NCBI GenBank assembly: GCA_030141605.1
Contig: JAQGDQ010000002.1
Span: 1,596,501 to 1,656,500 of the forward strand
Origin: Tubiluchus corallicola
Taxonomy: Eukaryota; Priapulida; Priapulimorpha; Priapulimorphida; Tubiluchidae
Length of the DNA stretch: 60,000 nt
Direction: 5' to 3'
Position numbers and translations under genes: made by a program
Notes under the pieces: generated by a model
Databases searched by the model: none
Seen by the model: the letters and a program-made list of their open reading frames with translations, nothing else
What the model was told of the DNA's origin: nothing
Shown: in pieces, positions 11,701 through 23,224 of the stretch
Numbering within the stretch: the first letter of the stretch is position 1
Layout: each line of letters opens with the position of its first letter

Positions 11701-12773
11701 ATTTAATGTACTATGGATCTTCTCTTTTAAGATATGACTTGAACTATAGTTTAAATGCTTTCTTTAAATAATAACTTTAGCCATTGTTGCATATTCAAAC
11801 TACATAATAGTGCTCATGCATGTTAATTATTGAACATATGTAGTACGATGGTTTGGAATTGTACGAAAAGCGGAGATATCGCAGAATCGTTGAGATACTG
11901 GTGTACTATAGGCCTATATTATGAATCCAATATCAAAGGTTTATTTCTTAGCTATAACAAGTCTGTGTTGGATACTTCATAGAAAGAAGTTAAGTCCTGA
12001 ATAGTATATTTTTACATAATCAAATAATGGCGTCGCGCAAGTTGTATACTTTTTTCATTCGGAGTACTGCCCCGTTGTGATATCTCAAGATTGCGAGAAT
12101 TTGCGTAAATATTATCCGTCAAATTCTATAATAATGCCGAATGAAGTTAGCATATGTTCCAGTTCATCATGTTGTCAGTTCACTGTGTTTCACAACACTC
12201 TGTAAACGGCGAGCAAAATCAAATAAACATAGAGTGATTGATGATAAACTTACACACCAGGGAGAGCAGGCACGCTGCTGTCAGAGTAATATCTATAGGT
12301 CCTACATGTCAGAAGCCAAATAGCCAAGATGAAAGACCTGGCAGAAAAATCAAAACCGAATGTAAAGAAACTAGAAAAGGCCAAAAATACGTAATAGCAT
12401 TTACAAATAAATTTCTTCAAGCAATTCAAGGAATAATGTATATAGTTTAAATTTATAAATTATTTCTTTCCTATTATGTAATTCCGATAGTAGGAAGATA
12501 ATGTTGTAGTCTTTCATATTTGTATTTTGTCCCTCAGTCACAGATAGGGCTATAAAATATTTGAAAAAAACACTAGTTTGTCGTAGTGCTTATTTCTATG
12601 GATGACGCCAAGTGTAGTACTGGTGTCGACATATATCTGCAACTAGTAGTTAGCGTATTTTTGAATCAGTAGTCACAAGCGTTATGTTATGCATCTAAAC
12701 AGACTCATCAATACTAAACAATATTTTACATTACTAGTGTGGTAATATGCAAATTAATATATATCAAAGGCTC
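8734..12773. other. Intergenic, no gene recognised
   Basis: Contains a C9 homopolymer run at about 9029-9037. A 73-codon frame on the - strand at 10285-10506 has no ATG at its start and no recognised family. Two overlapping frames near 12.14-12.45 kb have no recognisable motif. Nothing here supports a gene. Confidence 0.5.
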
Positions 12774-12776
12774 TAA

Positions 12777-13010
12777 GGCCTGTCTCACACTCAGCTGGAC
12801 ATAATCCGTAAGGCGTAAGATGTGAGGAGAAGAAGACGCATTGTGAAAAATGAACGTATACTAACCAATAGTTTCTGTCAAAGAGATTGCCTAGCGTGGG
12901 CCGTCAGTCATAATCCGCGGTGGGCTCCTCACAAGCTGTTTTGAGCGGTTCAGACGGCATCTTATTGCGAAATGAATTTGGTCATTAATTTCATTTACCA
13001 TAAGGCGTTT
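12777..13010 (+). repeat. Inverted-repeat arm L1
   Basis: The outer left arm. It shares with R1 the ends ggcctgt, the block agctggacataat, the block ggccgtcag, and a long run (gcgaaatgaatttgg, then attaatttcatttaccata). L1 is longer through several small insertions. Confidence 0.75.
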
Positions 13011-13593
13011 TGGGTCATCGCTAAGGCCTGTGTCACACAAGAAAGCCTTAAGGAACAAGCCATAAGATGTCTAATCCGCGGTATGCGCATTGTTCTGTGT
13101 AACTAGTAAAGGGTTTAGCCATAATCCGTTTTTTGCGGGACGCACGAATCAGTTTTCTAGATCATTCAAAATGTCGAAAACACACTGGATCCGGTTGCAA
13201 TATGGTTCGCAAAACAGCGTGTTAAAAAACAAAAGCCCAAACGAACAATGTGGGTTAGACCCATTTATACCAAAGACGTGTTTACGAAATTTTTTCAATT
13301 ACACTAGATTGTCCGTCATTTTATTGGAATAACAGATTGTCAGTCGCCTAGTATGATTGACTTGTATGCAGCCTACTGCATGTAGAATACATTTTTATGT
13401 GTATTGTAGCAATACGGCAGTAGTAAATAAGTGTTGTAGGTTAAAAATGCTTTTTATGTTTATATTACATTTGTGTTATGGACTCTTATAGTACAAAATT
13501 ATAAATGAATTGTACGCCATAAAAACCACAAATACGCTAATTATCCCATTAACGATAACCAGAAACACCTCAAGTGGCATTTACCTGCAATCC

Positions 13594-13755
13594 GGAATGC
13601 GTTATCCACTTGTGGAATAGCTGCGGAATAAAAAATCAATAGGAAATAACTGCAAAAAATAATGCATAACGCAGATCTGAAAGATAAACCGGTGCGTTGA
13701 AAACAATATAAACCAATTTTATCTATTCCACATTCGCATAACGCATACGCATTCC
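13594..13755. repeat. Inner inverted repeat of the foldback complex
   Basis: ggaatgcgttatccac...ggaatag at 13594-13620 is mirrored by ctattccac...ataacgcat...gcattcc at 13723-13755, with a six-base insertion in the right arm. It forms its own hairpin between L2 and R1. Confidence 0.65.
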
Positions 13756-13769
13756 AGATACAAAGTAAA

Positions 13770-13961
13770 CGCTACTTTATGGTAAATGAAATTAATGGCC
13801 AAATTCATTTCGCATTAAGACTCAGAACGGCTTGTGAAGAGCTTGACTGCGGATTAAGGCTGACGGCCAGCGGTAGGCAAACGTTCATTCTTCGAGAGGC
13901 CGATTTTTCTGCTTATGGTTTACGCCTTACAGATTATGTCCAGCTCTGTGCCACACAGGCC
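13770..13961 (-). repeat. Inverted-repeat arm R1
   Basis: Reverse complement of L1, ending acaggcc and followed by TAA. A 61-codon open frame at 13779-13964 lies entirely within this arm and should not be called a gene. Confidence 0.75.
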
Positions 13962-14262
13962 TAACGCGGTATGCAGCATGTTTGTGGTTTTTACAGCTCA
14001 CAATTCATCTGCGCCATAAAAATTCATAACGGCATTGCTTCACAAACATTAAAAACAACTTTTAAACGCGAATTTTACTTATACTGAATTAGATACGTGT
14101 ATTGCCGAAACGAATTATGGCAAAACGCCTTACTATTTACACAGAGTAAGGAGCATACCGCGGATTATGACATTAGCCTTATGGAAGATGGAAAACATCT
14201 TATGGCTTACAGATATGGATTATGGCTTGCTCTTTACGCTTCTCTCTGTGTTTCATGGGCTT

Positions 14263-15756
14263 GATTAGAATAATAACACATTAATTCTGGTGAACTTTCT
14301 GCACTAGCCTCACAACTTCACAACTCTTTTTCATTCGCAAGCGTGAACTGCAAGAATGGCTCCATTCATGAGTTGGTTACTTGATGCCTAAGTGCTGGAC
14401 AGACTAACTGACCAAAATATTTTCGTATGATCAAAATTGATCTTTCCATTTTCTAACAATGTCGATAAAATTCGTTACAACTGAATCGTTTGTTTATGTA
14501 AGTGTACTAAAATGATCTAACGACATCAATAATAAATTATAATAAGATGGTCCAAGTGTCATTTAGAAATTGCATAACAATCATTTACATTACAGTAAAA
14601 TATATATTAGTGCAAAATAAGAATTAACACTTAATTACTATGTCTCATGTAGGCCACACACTGAAATCGCCACAATGTGTAACTTTTCACAAGAATTTCG
14701 ATGTAGTTGTGTTTGGAATTTTTCAAGAAAAGCGCCTGTTCCACTAATTATTTTCTTTTCTACTTGTAATCGACGGACAGTGTTATAAAGTTCTACACAA
14801 ACTTTCTTTACAAAATATGTACTTTGTGCAATACAAAACAGCATCAACACCGGATTGTTTAGTATCAACACGGTGTAACAATCGCAACTTGTCGATCAAT
14901 TCAAGTGAGGATCAAACCAAACTGAAGCACTCTTTACCCTAATTCATATAAACATAGCTACCAGTTCAACACTAGTCTTTTGAAGAGCAAAGTATGAATA
15001 GTACTGATTTACAAATCCTTCTGAAACAGTGAGTTATTTGCTCAAGTGGCCACACAAGACGAAGAAAGGGACAGAATAACATGGAATCCATGGAGGTATT
15101 TCAGAAAGTGGAAAAATATATAGGTATGTAGATTCATCTTTATGCACTAGCTGCGTGTCATGATAATGGCATTAAATGCTTACAATGCTTAGCCAAGGCT
15201 CTTGCGGCAGAATTGTATCTTCCACATTTGTCCTCCATGCATTCAGATAGGAACCAGCAGTTATTAATTAAGGCATTTTGCAATTAAAGGTATTTTACAA
15301 TCAAAATTATCTTTATTCTATAGGAGCCAGTGAACAGTAAGGTGCAAATGTTTGAGAAGCTTATATAACAGAGCATCACGTAGGATAATTATTTCGGTTC
15401 GGGTTTGGTTCAACTGTTTCAGATGATGTTTTTGTAACTTCTATCATACTTCCAAACATGCCTGCGATGAAAATTACTTCTACGAAATCAAAGCGGTTAA
15501 TAACGGTTTAAACTGATAAAACAAATCGCCTAGCATCGTAGTTCATACTTAGAAATAGCGATATTTAGAAATAATCTAAAATCACACAGTATATGATTAT
15601 CAGCTTATAGGCTTCGAACACGTTCAGTTAACATTCAGAAGATCCTAGCATGCCGCGATTCCAAGTTTATTAACAATGAAACTTACGTTGAATAGTTTAA
15701 TTTAATTTAAATGATATAACACAACATTTGAAGTAACAGGTTACCAAAACAGGCAA

Positions 15757-15757
<1 letters not shown>
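14263..15757. other. Intergenic, no gene recognised
   Basis: AT-rich. The 77-codon frame on the - strand at 14638-14871 has no recognised motif. Confidence 0.5.
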
Positions 15758-15848
<91 letters not shown>

Positions 15849-15874
15849 TTAATAATAATAATAATAATAATAAA
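15758..15874. repeat. (TAA)n microsatellite
   Basis: About 39 units with one interruption (aatatt near 15846). Poly-Leu and poly-Ile frames on the - strand come from this tract. Confidence 0.97.
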
Positions 15875-16476
15875 TAAGAATGCGATGATAATAACAATTG
15901 CATTCTCATTAAACGTTTTAACTTTTCCCAAGTTAACACTTACTTTAAGTTATTTCATGCTTTGCCTAACTCGCTTCCAGGAAGTTGATTTATTCCCAGT
16001 TTTTGCACCCGTTCATAAAACAAACGTGAACTGGTTTTTAAACAAGCTCGCTCGTTTGGTGAATATTTTCCCATCTTTGCGCAAGTCCTAACACCCCATT
16101 AATTACCTCACCGTTTTGCAACAGTGTGACATGCTATAAACTAGCTTCCGACTTGGGAAGAATCCGTCCTTCTTCCAACCTCCCGTCCAACACATGGTTC
16201 ACACATTATATAATAGCTGCTAGTGTCTGAGTGTATCAAGTTTGTTTAAAGTATTCCATTTCCTCTTTCATCTTTTGACACATTAAATTAATAAATCTCC
16301 GGAGGTGTTTATATGTGTTTATTGTCGCTCGATGATATATTTTTAAGGAACACGCAATATTTGACTCAAAGCAATTTCGTAGCCGAAGCATGGACTCTCA
16401 AAAAGAAGGCTGTTTAACAAAGTTGATCTGATTTTGTAGCGTTTGCAAAAATGGAGCTAAGACTAATTCCATAACT

Positions 16477-16493
16477 ATGATGACGATGATGGC

Positions 16494-16530
<37 letters not shown>

Positions 16531-16557
16531 GTGATGATAACGATGATGCTGATGATC
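16477..16557. repeat. Imperfect (GAT)n microsatellite
   Basis: Roughly 80 bp of gat/atg trinucleotides with point interruptions (gacgatgatggcg, gtgatgataacg). Confidence 0.95.
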
Positions 16558-16691
16558 TGCATAAAGTGAAAATGTACTGATATTAGTGTTTTTGCACCTA
16601 TGTTGGAGATGTGCATTAAGTTCTGAGTGCCTTCTACGTAACAGAAGGGTTTTTTAGTATAGATTATTACCCTATCATGGACAAACTCATG

Positions 16692-17035
16692 CGTCGTTGC
16701 GGTATTTCACTTTCAGCGGTTTATTGCTGTATTCTAGGCTATCTTCCACGTTTGTTGAGGTATTCCAAACGAATTCCAATTTGTAGCGACATTCTCGGCG
16801 CCAGTTTGTTGTGGTATTCTGGATGAGTTTTTCAGTTTGCTGTCGTGTTTTAGGTGATCTCCTAACTTTCTTTGCTACAGTATCGCAGATGAACTTTTGT
16901 TTGTTGGGGTATTTCAAACGAGGTTCCGAGCTTTTTTGATGCGGTATTTGCAGACGCGCTTCAAAATTTGCTGCCGTCTCTCGGTATGAAAAGACAAGTT
17001 CCACCGTTTGTTGTGTTATCACTGGGAGTTTTAAA
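16692..17035. repeat. Degenerate ~32-bp minisatellite
   Basis: The word gtttgttgNggtatt recurs every 31-33 bases in about ten diverged copies (for example around 16750, 16805, 16835, 16896 and 17005). On the - strand it leaves a 149-codon open frame (16687-17136). The copies fall in different frames because the period is not a multiple of three, and no family is recognised, so I treat the frame as non-coding. Confidence 0.7.
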
Positions 17036-17705
17036 CGATCGTTTTCAGATGGCTCCTCTACTCCACTCGCTTTGAGTTTCGTCAAGTCCACAGTGTCTCC
17101 TTCTGTTATTGTAAAGTTGTAAACGGAACAGTTCACTAAAGTATTTATGGCACAAGATGATCATCAGTTCAACACTACTCAGCAAATAATACTATCTCTA
17201 TACCAGTATTACAGTCGCAGTGAGAAAGTACCGGTAAACCATTTTGCTTCAACTATAGTGACGGTTAATAGCACTCTAAAGCTTAAATGACAACTATTCC
17301 CTCATGACACTCATACTGATATACCAATCCAGGCCAACAACAAGGAATGATGTTCATAACTCTAGCTTGACTCACAACTTTATTCACATCTAATTTAAAT
17401 GTGTAAGACAATAGATTATTATAGTTCTCGCGATATGACAATACACGACAATACATTTAGTATTATGGATGTATACGGTGGATATGCCCGTACTAGAAGT
17501 TTTAAACGTCCACATAGCAAGTGGTATGTGTTAGAAGAACTAAATTAACCTCACTCAAATTGTGTTCAAAAGAACATACTTCCTTACTAAGTTCTGAGTT
17601 TTGAATATATTACGGAAACAGTTTTTACTAAAAAGTGGAACTTGTTATTGCCATGCAGAATGGCTGTGGACAAGAATGTAATAACAATCTTGTCCAGATT
17701 CATCA

Positions 17706-17894
17706 ATTTTTCTCGTTTTTTGTTTGTTTGTCTGTTTGGCGTACCCTTGTGAGAATAGGGGTTCAACAATTCATTTGCTTGCTCGTTTGTTTCTTTGTTT
17801 TTTTATTTGTTTGTTCGTATGTTTGTTATTTTGCTTGTTTATTCTCACGTAGGTTATTTAATCTATTTACTCATTCATTTATTTATTTGCCATA
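17706..17894. repeat. Degenerate (TTTG)n/(TTTA)n tract
   Basis: T-rich tetranucleotide repeats with interruptions. They produce an apparent 86-codon Phe/Cys/Leu-rich frame that is not a gene. Confidence 0.85.
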
Positions 17895-17904
17895 AATGTC
17901 CTTG

Positions 17905-18021
17905 ATTTGCAATGATTTACAATTATTTACAATGATTTACAATTACAATACAGTGGAGAAAGTCTGTGTTTGTTTTCTAAAGTTTGTCCTTTTCTAAGGA
18001 AATTGTCCTTTTCTAAAGTTT
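17905..18021. repeat. Short tandem duplications
   Basis: gatttacaatt/atttacaatgatttacaatt repeats near 17912-17945, then two copies of ttgtccttttctaa near 17984-18016. These are small slippage-type duplications. Confidence 0.7.
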
Positions 18022-21000
18022 TTCTGCTGGTGTTGTTTTCTCGCAGGCGTAATACTACATAACGTGGGTGGTACACAGGCGGACCCAATTATTCTGCGCT
18101 ATCGCACAGTTTTATTCGCTCCCCACTGTGGGACGCTGGCGGAATTACGTGAATCAATAACCACAAATTCGGACCCATGTTGTCAAATAAATATTGAATC
18201 TGTAAATTCGTTTGGCAGCTGATATGTTTCATAAATATACATTATTTTGCATGCTGAGTAACTTTGCTTGACCACACTGGGCAGACAGCGGATGTACAGT
18301 TTGTTTTCTCTCACGTTGCGGTTGAAAAAAAACACAGACAAATACTTTCTGTGAATCTCTTAAATAATTATTATTTCGTCAAATAATACTTTTTCAAGCT
18401 ATATATCATATAGCTTGGCAATTTAATATAAGTGCTGAAGAAATGCTCTGTAGCCTATGTTAGCTCCCAGGTGTGTCATTCAAAGTGATCGTAGTTCAGT
18501 CGCTCACTGGGACAGAATTCGTTAAAGTGAAATGTCTTTCACATCTTAATCACAAGTGTGTTTATTCACGCTGAGGTATTTCGAGTGTTCATGCAGCAAA
18601 ATCATTTTTTTGGCTTCAGCAAAACTTTTGGTTTTAGAGTTCGGTTATCTGAAAAATTCTGTCGTGTTGCTTATTGTCACCATTACTATTACGAAAGTAC
18701 AACTACAAGGTTCTACGCTCAGCAGATATTTAGTCAACATTAAAGATTTTTATTTTTCTAATTGTATGATATGACGACGTCTTTTATATATATATATATA
18801 ACTTCTTCAATGGAAATCCAACATTAGTTTTGCTTTTTGGTTAGGCTGCCTCGTAATTCAAGCCTAATAATTTTGCACACAGGCTTGATTTGTAATATCC
18901 ACTTTGAATGCCCAGTAGTTTTTGCAATAACGCAGCTTAGGGTGCGATAGTTTTTTTGTCAATTTTGACAAAAATCGAAAAACGGACTATTGTTTGCTAT
19001 AATATGTTTCGCGTTTAGGCGTTCTTCATTAGGTCAAGGGTGATACAACAGTAACATGAAATTGGCTTCTATCAAAGTTGTAGTGGCTAATCTTGATCCC
19101 TCATGTTTCCAACGCAACATAATCGTCAGATAATTCTCACGAATTCGTTAGTTAATTGTCACTGATGGAGTTTGACCTTGCACAAGTCTACATTTATGGC
19201 TAGTTATGTAAAATAATACAAAGTGAAAAATGATTTTTTTTTAATAAATGTTGTCATGAAGCAACTCTCATATTATCAGTTTATAGCCTATGACTCGTAA
19301 TTATTTGTTTGCGGATGCATCATTTAGGTTTACTTAGTGGTTTGGGTAGCTGCATTGTATCATACACAGCATACGCATATTGATATATACAATTATACAT
19401 GCATGTATCAATGGAAATCCAACATTAATGATCGCGCGATGCTTAACTATAGTTACAATATTAATATCTTCTCTGCACAATGTAAACCTGTGATTTTAGT
19501 AAGTTTGGTTTTATAAGCAGGAGCTATAACTGTTAAAGCTGTGATTGGTTCCGATTAATTCTAATACCCATTAATTTAATTAACTAATAAGCGTTTAATG
19601 ATTTTCCGCTCACTAAGTAGATTTTACGGTTTTTAAATGCTTGATTGCAAGAACGACATCAGTTTGACTGTCATATTAAAAAAATCACAACGTTTCCACT
19701 ACACACTAGCAGTCATCTTAAAAAAACCCTGCATTATCACCTGAATGTAACTGCTACGAAAACGTCCCGTTTCGTTGATATTGTAGGGTATTTATTAAAC
19801 CAAAGGTACATTTCAGTATATTTTCATGTTCTAGCCCGTCTAAACTAGGGCGATAGTTTATAAATTGTACAAATTCAAATAATATAGTGCCGCAGACAAT
19901 GCCTTAGGACGCCATAAAGTTCCTTTCAGATATTCCATACTAAGCAAAAATGTTGACGAATTCATCATTACGACATGGCAGTTCCACTGCCAAATGAAAA
20001 TTTCGGCTGTCTAACAAATAAAACGCTTTAAAGCGTTTTAGAACATTTTTTGTATCAGCAAAATTCATCCAGCGATTAAATGAATTTTTTTTATTTTGTT
20101 TGGTTAGACTCCTTCGAAACCGAATTGAAACAATAGCTTCCGTTAAGGTTCCCGAATGATAAAAAAGCTACCACAAAAAGGAAATTGAAAAGATACGACA
20201 TTTCACATCAATGTGTAGGTACTTTCGAATGATTTTCAAACTGTTTTTAATAATTGTTTTAGTTTCTAAGTTTAGTCTAACTTTAGTTTCTTTAAAAACT
20301 AAAACCACACAGTGTTTATACTAAATGTGTAGTTTGGCAAACTGGTAAAAACAATAAAATAGTATTTACAAATTAATTTCGGTCTCTAGTGTGGTCAACG
20401 CTTGCCCACAATGTAGGCCCATGCCTGTCTGAATATAGACCTGAGTTATTGGCGTGATTGGACAATTCTTTTAATTGCGTGAAAGCACTAGGTAATTTGA
20501 TTAGAATATTTTGAAAACTTCAATAAATAATTAAACATTTTTGCACAATCTTGAGGACTGGCGTCAAACAATAGACCTACATACGCGCAAAATGGAATTA
20601 TGCATATGTTAAAATGATTTAAATTGACGTAGTTACTAAATGATTTTGCCACATTTTGGCAACTGTACAATTATCATTAACTATACCAATTATTTACAGA
20701 ACACTAATTCTTTTAATAGTATAATTCTTTTAAAGTCCACTTGGAACATGACTATGTCTAGCTTGTTCACGTATTGTATAAGTTACATCTTGTGCTGTAT
20801 AATTGTCTATAAACTAACCTACTCTACAGTTTGTAAATCCAGTAAATCCACGCTGATTAGATTTCATTAGGTAAGTAAAGTAAAACTGCTAGCAAAGCGT
20901 CGACAACAAGCAAGTATTTTCTTCATAAATTAGCACAAATAAATTAATAGATTACGTTGAAAAATTATGCCTATTATTTAATGTTTCAATAAGCAGCAAT

Positions 21001-21044
21001 ATCTCATTTCCTCATCTTTATCATTTACTAATTTACAATGTTAC
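18022..21044. other. Intergenic region downstream of foxL1
   Basis: No gene recognised. It holds a hairpin (caagctata/tatagcttg, 18396-18418), a (TA)n tract at 18786-18801, an exact 20-bp direct repeat (18807-18826 and 19408-19427) and a perfect 22-bp palindrome (20019-20040). Confidence 0.55.
20019..20040. repeat. Perfect 22-bp palindrome
   Basis: taaaacgcttt followed immediately by its exact reverse complement aaagcgtttta, with no loop. Confidence 0.85.
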
Positions 21045-21050
21045 TTTATT
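21045..21050 (-). terminator. Candidate polyadenylation signal of foxL1
   Basis: AATAAA on the - strand (ttatta-free match: TTTATT on +), 54 bases past the stop codon of the forkhead gene. Confidence 0.5.
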
Positions 21051-21103
21051 ATACATAGTGATTACAATACGTATGTGGTCAACATGTTAGGGTACAGTAC
21101 AAT

Positions 21104-22420
21104 TCAGTTACAATTCCCACCTTGAAATGCTGATGGCGACACCGTGGGCTGACTGCGCCTGCTTCCGTTTCCGGATAGCGGGACATTTCCTGGAAAGCCT
21201 CCTGAATACCTAAATGGATTGGTCAGCAGATAAGGAGATGGAACAGGTGGCATGAAAGGGGAAAGTGCGGTGAGACCAGGAAGAGGAGACAATCCTGGAG
21301 GTGACGATCCCGTGCTTAGTAAACTGGCTTGATAAGGATTTGTTGCTGTCGCTAACACTAATTGTTGATTAATATCTCTGACGATTCGAGAGTTAGGCAA
21401 CATTCGGTTAATGTCCGAGTATACAGCAGTCAGGTCTTTTGCCGTGTGCGTAGAAGTAACGTTCCCAGCACAGCTGTCAGTTTTTCTAATAAGTTTATTA
21501 CTTATTATATTGTCAATGGTGAAGAGAGAATGTTTGCTGACATTGTTGGTGGTGCGATGTGGCGGTGGCGCTTGTGAAGGAGATAGACGATTCGACAATG
21601 TCTGCAAGTCATTCAAGTGCCTCCCCTCATTAGCTACATTGTCATTCACAACATTAATTTCAGCACTATCACCCTGTTCATTATCGACATCTTCAAAGTC
21701 GCTTCCGAAATTTCTTTCTTTATTTATTACATGCTCATCAGATGACGACACAGTAGAAAGTGGCTTCTCAGCAACGGTTAAGGTCAATCCTTCATTGGAT
21801 ACCTCCAAACTTTCCTCTGATGTTGCTTTTTCTGGGTCAAGCTTGTCTAAATCACATGATTTATCTGGCGACTTCGCAGTTTTAACCCGCCTCTTTCTTC
21901 GTCGATAGTTGCCGTTCTCAAACATCTCTTCCGAATTTGGATCCAATGTCCAGTAATTACCTTTTCCCGGTTTTCCCTTCTCTCGGGGAACTTTAAGGAA
22001 GCAGTCGTTCAAGCTCAGGTTGTGTCTGATGGAGTTCTGCCAACCCTGTTTGTTGTCATGATAGTACGGAAAACGGTCCATAATGAACTGATAAATACCA
22101 TTCAAGGTGATCTTTCGATCCGGTGCGCTTTTGATTGCCATTGCTATAAGAGCAATGTAAGAATATGGTGGTTTCTGGTGTTGCTCTCGTCGCTCTATTG
22201 CAGGAAGCAAAGTGTAGGGGTTGTAGCCCAAAGCTTCTCCTCGGGTCGGTTGGTACAGGTAGGGTGAATACGCTGAATACGCATAACTGGGATCTGTCAG
22301 ACGTGGATAGACACCAAACTGAGATACTATGACACCTGCGGCCGCTGCTGCCGTTAAGTTGGCACTGGCCAGGTCTTGTTTGTCCTTGTAGTTCTGATGA
22401 AATGGGTACAAGTTCGACAT
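21104..22420 (-). CDS. foxL1: Forkhead transcription factor FoxL1
   Basis: A 438-residue single-exon forkhead protein, presumably nuclear and DNA-binding. The forkhead domain spans about residues 83-178, with recognition helix [15 protein letters not shown] at 127-141 and basic wing NYRRRKRR at 171-178. The FYHDN-type turn (YYHDN 119-123), the [11 protein letters not shown] stretch and [12 protein letters not shown] follow the FoxL1 pattern more closely than FoxC, FoxE or FoxI. The N-terminus has a five-Ala run (24-28) and a Tyr/Pro-rich stretch (38-70). An eh1-like motif F300-T-I302-D-N-I305-I306 suggests Groucho/TLE co-repressor binding, as known for several Fox classes. The C-terminus is Pro/Ser/Gly-rich. 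FoxL1 genes in other animals are often intronless, as here. The ATG at 22420-22418 gives the conserved MSNLY/MSHL-like start. No other Fox gene lies in the window. Confidence 0.93.
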   Translation of the reverse strand: MSNLYPFHQNYKDKQDLASANLTAAAAAGVIVSQFGVYPRLTDPSYAYSAYSPYLYQPTRGEALGYNPYTLLPAIERREQHQKPPYSYIALIAMAIKSAPDRKITLNGIYQFIMDRFPYYHDNKQGWQNSIRHNLSLNDCFLKVPREKGKPGKGNYWTLDPNSEEMFENGNYRRRKRRVKTAKSPDKSCDLDKLDPEKATSEESLEVSNEGLTLTVAEKPLSTVSSSDEHVINKERNFGSDFEDVDNEQGDSAEINVVNDNVANEGRHLNDLQTLSNRLSPSQAPPPHRTTNNVSKHSLFTIDNIISNKLIRKTDSCAGNVTSTHTAKDLTAVYSDINRMLPNSRIVRDINQQLVLATATNPYQASLLSTGSSPPGLSPLPGLTALSPFMPPVPSPYLLTNPFRYSGGFPGNVPLSGNGSRRSQPTVSPSAFQGGNCN

Positions 22421-22970
22421 ACTTAACAGTCAATCACTGAGCGTTTGATCGATCGTGGCAAGCACAAAAAGGATATTAAACTCTGAAAATCTGCACAGGC
22501 TATTCATATCCAGTCTATTGCGATTTACTGCAAAACAATTTGCTTATTAGTAATATCTTCACAGTTCTGAAAAAAGTGGTATAAGTTTGACATCACAAGA
22601 AGTTCTGATAATCTTCAAAGCAAAGTCTACTTCAAAAACTTGACTTATTGCGAATCTGTTACTCTCAGCACTTTAAACTGTTTATTAGGCTTTAGAATTA
22701 CTTCTTGTTTATTTAACTTGCACCGCTGACAGTACACTAACATTCGTCACTGTTTTATCTCACCGTTTTACCAATATTACCAGCTTCCAGTCCAGCAAGT
22801 TCATCAAACTGAATGTTTGTGCCATCATCTTCGGCACTCAGCGATAAATCAACTAACGTTGGCGAACAATCACTAGAGGGCGGGGCGACAGCGCAAACGT
22901 GACTTATGTGGGAGGAGGCTCGAGGGAGGAAGGAGGCGCACCTATTGCGAAATGCGGTTTCCTTCACTCA
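22421..22970 (-). promoter_or_regulatory. foxL1 5' upstream region
   Basis: GC-richer than surrounding DNA. GGGCGGGGC at 22878-22886 is a GC box, next to G/A-rich gggaggagg-type words (22909-22935). Two forkhead-type words TGTTTAT lie at about 22679-22685 and 22706-22712, and a GATAAAA element on the - strand is at 22752-22758. These fit a promoter about 0.3-0.5 kb upstream of the start codon. The transcription start is not determinable. Short open frames on the - strand here lack a proper start and are probably leader sequence. Confidence 0.4.
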
Positions 22971-23224
22971 TCTAAAAAAGTAGTGCGGTAATTTAATTAC
23001 TTAAACAGTTTAACCAAATGGCGATTAGAAATTCGAAATTTTTTTCTAAGAAGTAGCTTAAAAAGAAAATGTTCACTTGATTTTTCACCTTTTGTTGACC
23101 ATAGATCGTGGTATAATTGTCACAACCAGTCCTTTCTAACCACGCTTAATAATTGCATAAGTAATCAAGAGTGACAGGGAATGTCTCTGCCCACCCAAGT
23201 CGCTTAAAACGCTGTTTGTTTTGA
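22971..23224. other. Spacer, no gene recognised
   Basis: AT-rich sequence between the GC-rich upstream region of foxL1 and the ORF at 23225. Confidence 0.4.

Larger units (their letters stand above)
12774..14262. mobile_element. Complex of interleaved inverted repeats (foldback/MITE-like DNA transposons)
   Basis: Two pairs of inverted arms are visible. L1 (12777-about 13010) is the reverse complement of R1 (about 13770-13961). L2 (13025-about 13145 plus about 13505-13555) is the reverse complement of R2 (13965-14262), with gaps. L1 and R1 begin and end with ggcctgt...acaggcc and are flanked on both sides by TAA (12774-12776, 13962-13964), a plausible 3-bp target duplication. L2 also starts ggcctgtgtcacac after TAA (13022-13024), while the R2 end is mutated. 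A further inner hairpin lies at 13594-13755. The order L1-L2-...-R1-R2 is interleaved rather than nested. No transposase is encoded, so these would be non-autonomous. The TAA duplication and GGCC-type ends suggest PIF/Harbinger, which is inference. Confidence 0.72.

Noticed and set aside
15697-15939. Poly-Leu and poly-Ile frames
   Set aside because: Products of the (TAA)n tract; no flanking gene structure.
16687-17136. 149-codon frame as a gene
   Set aside because: Lies on a degenerate 32-bp tandem repeat whose units fall in different frames; no family recognised.
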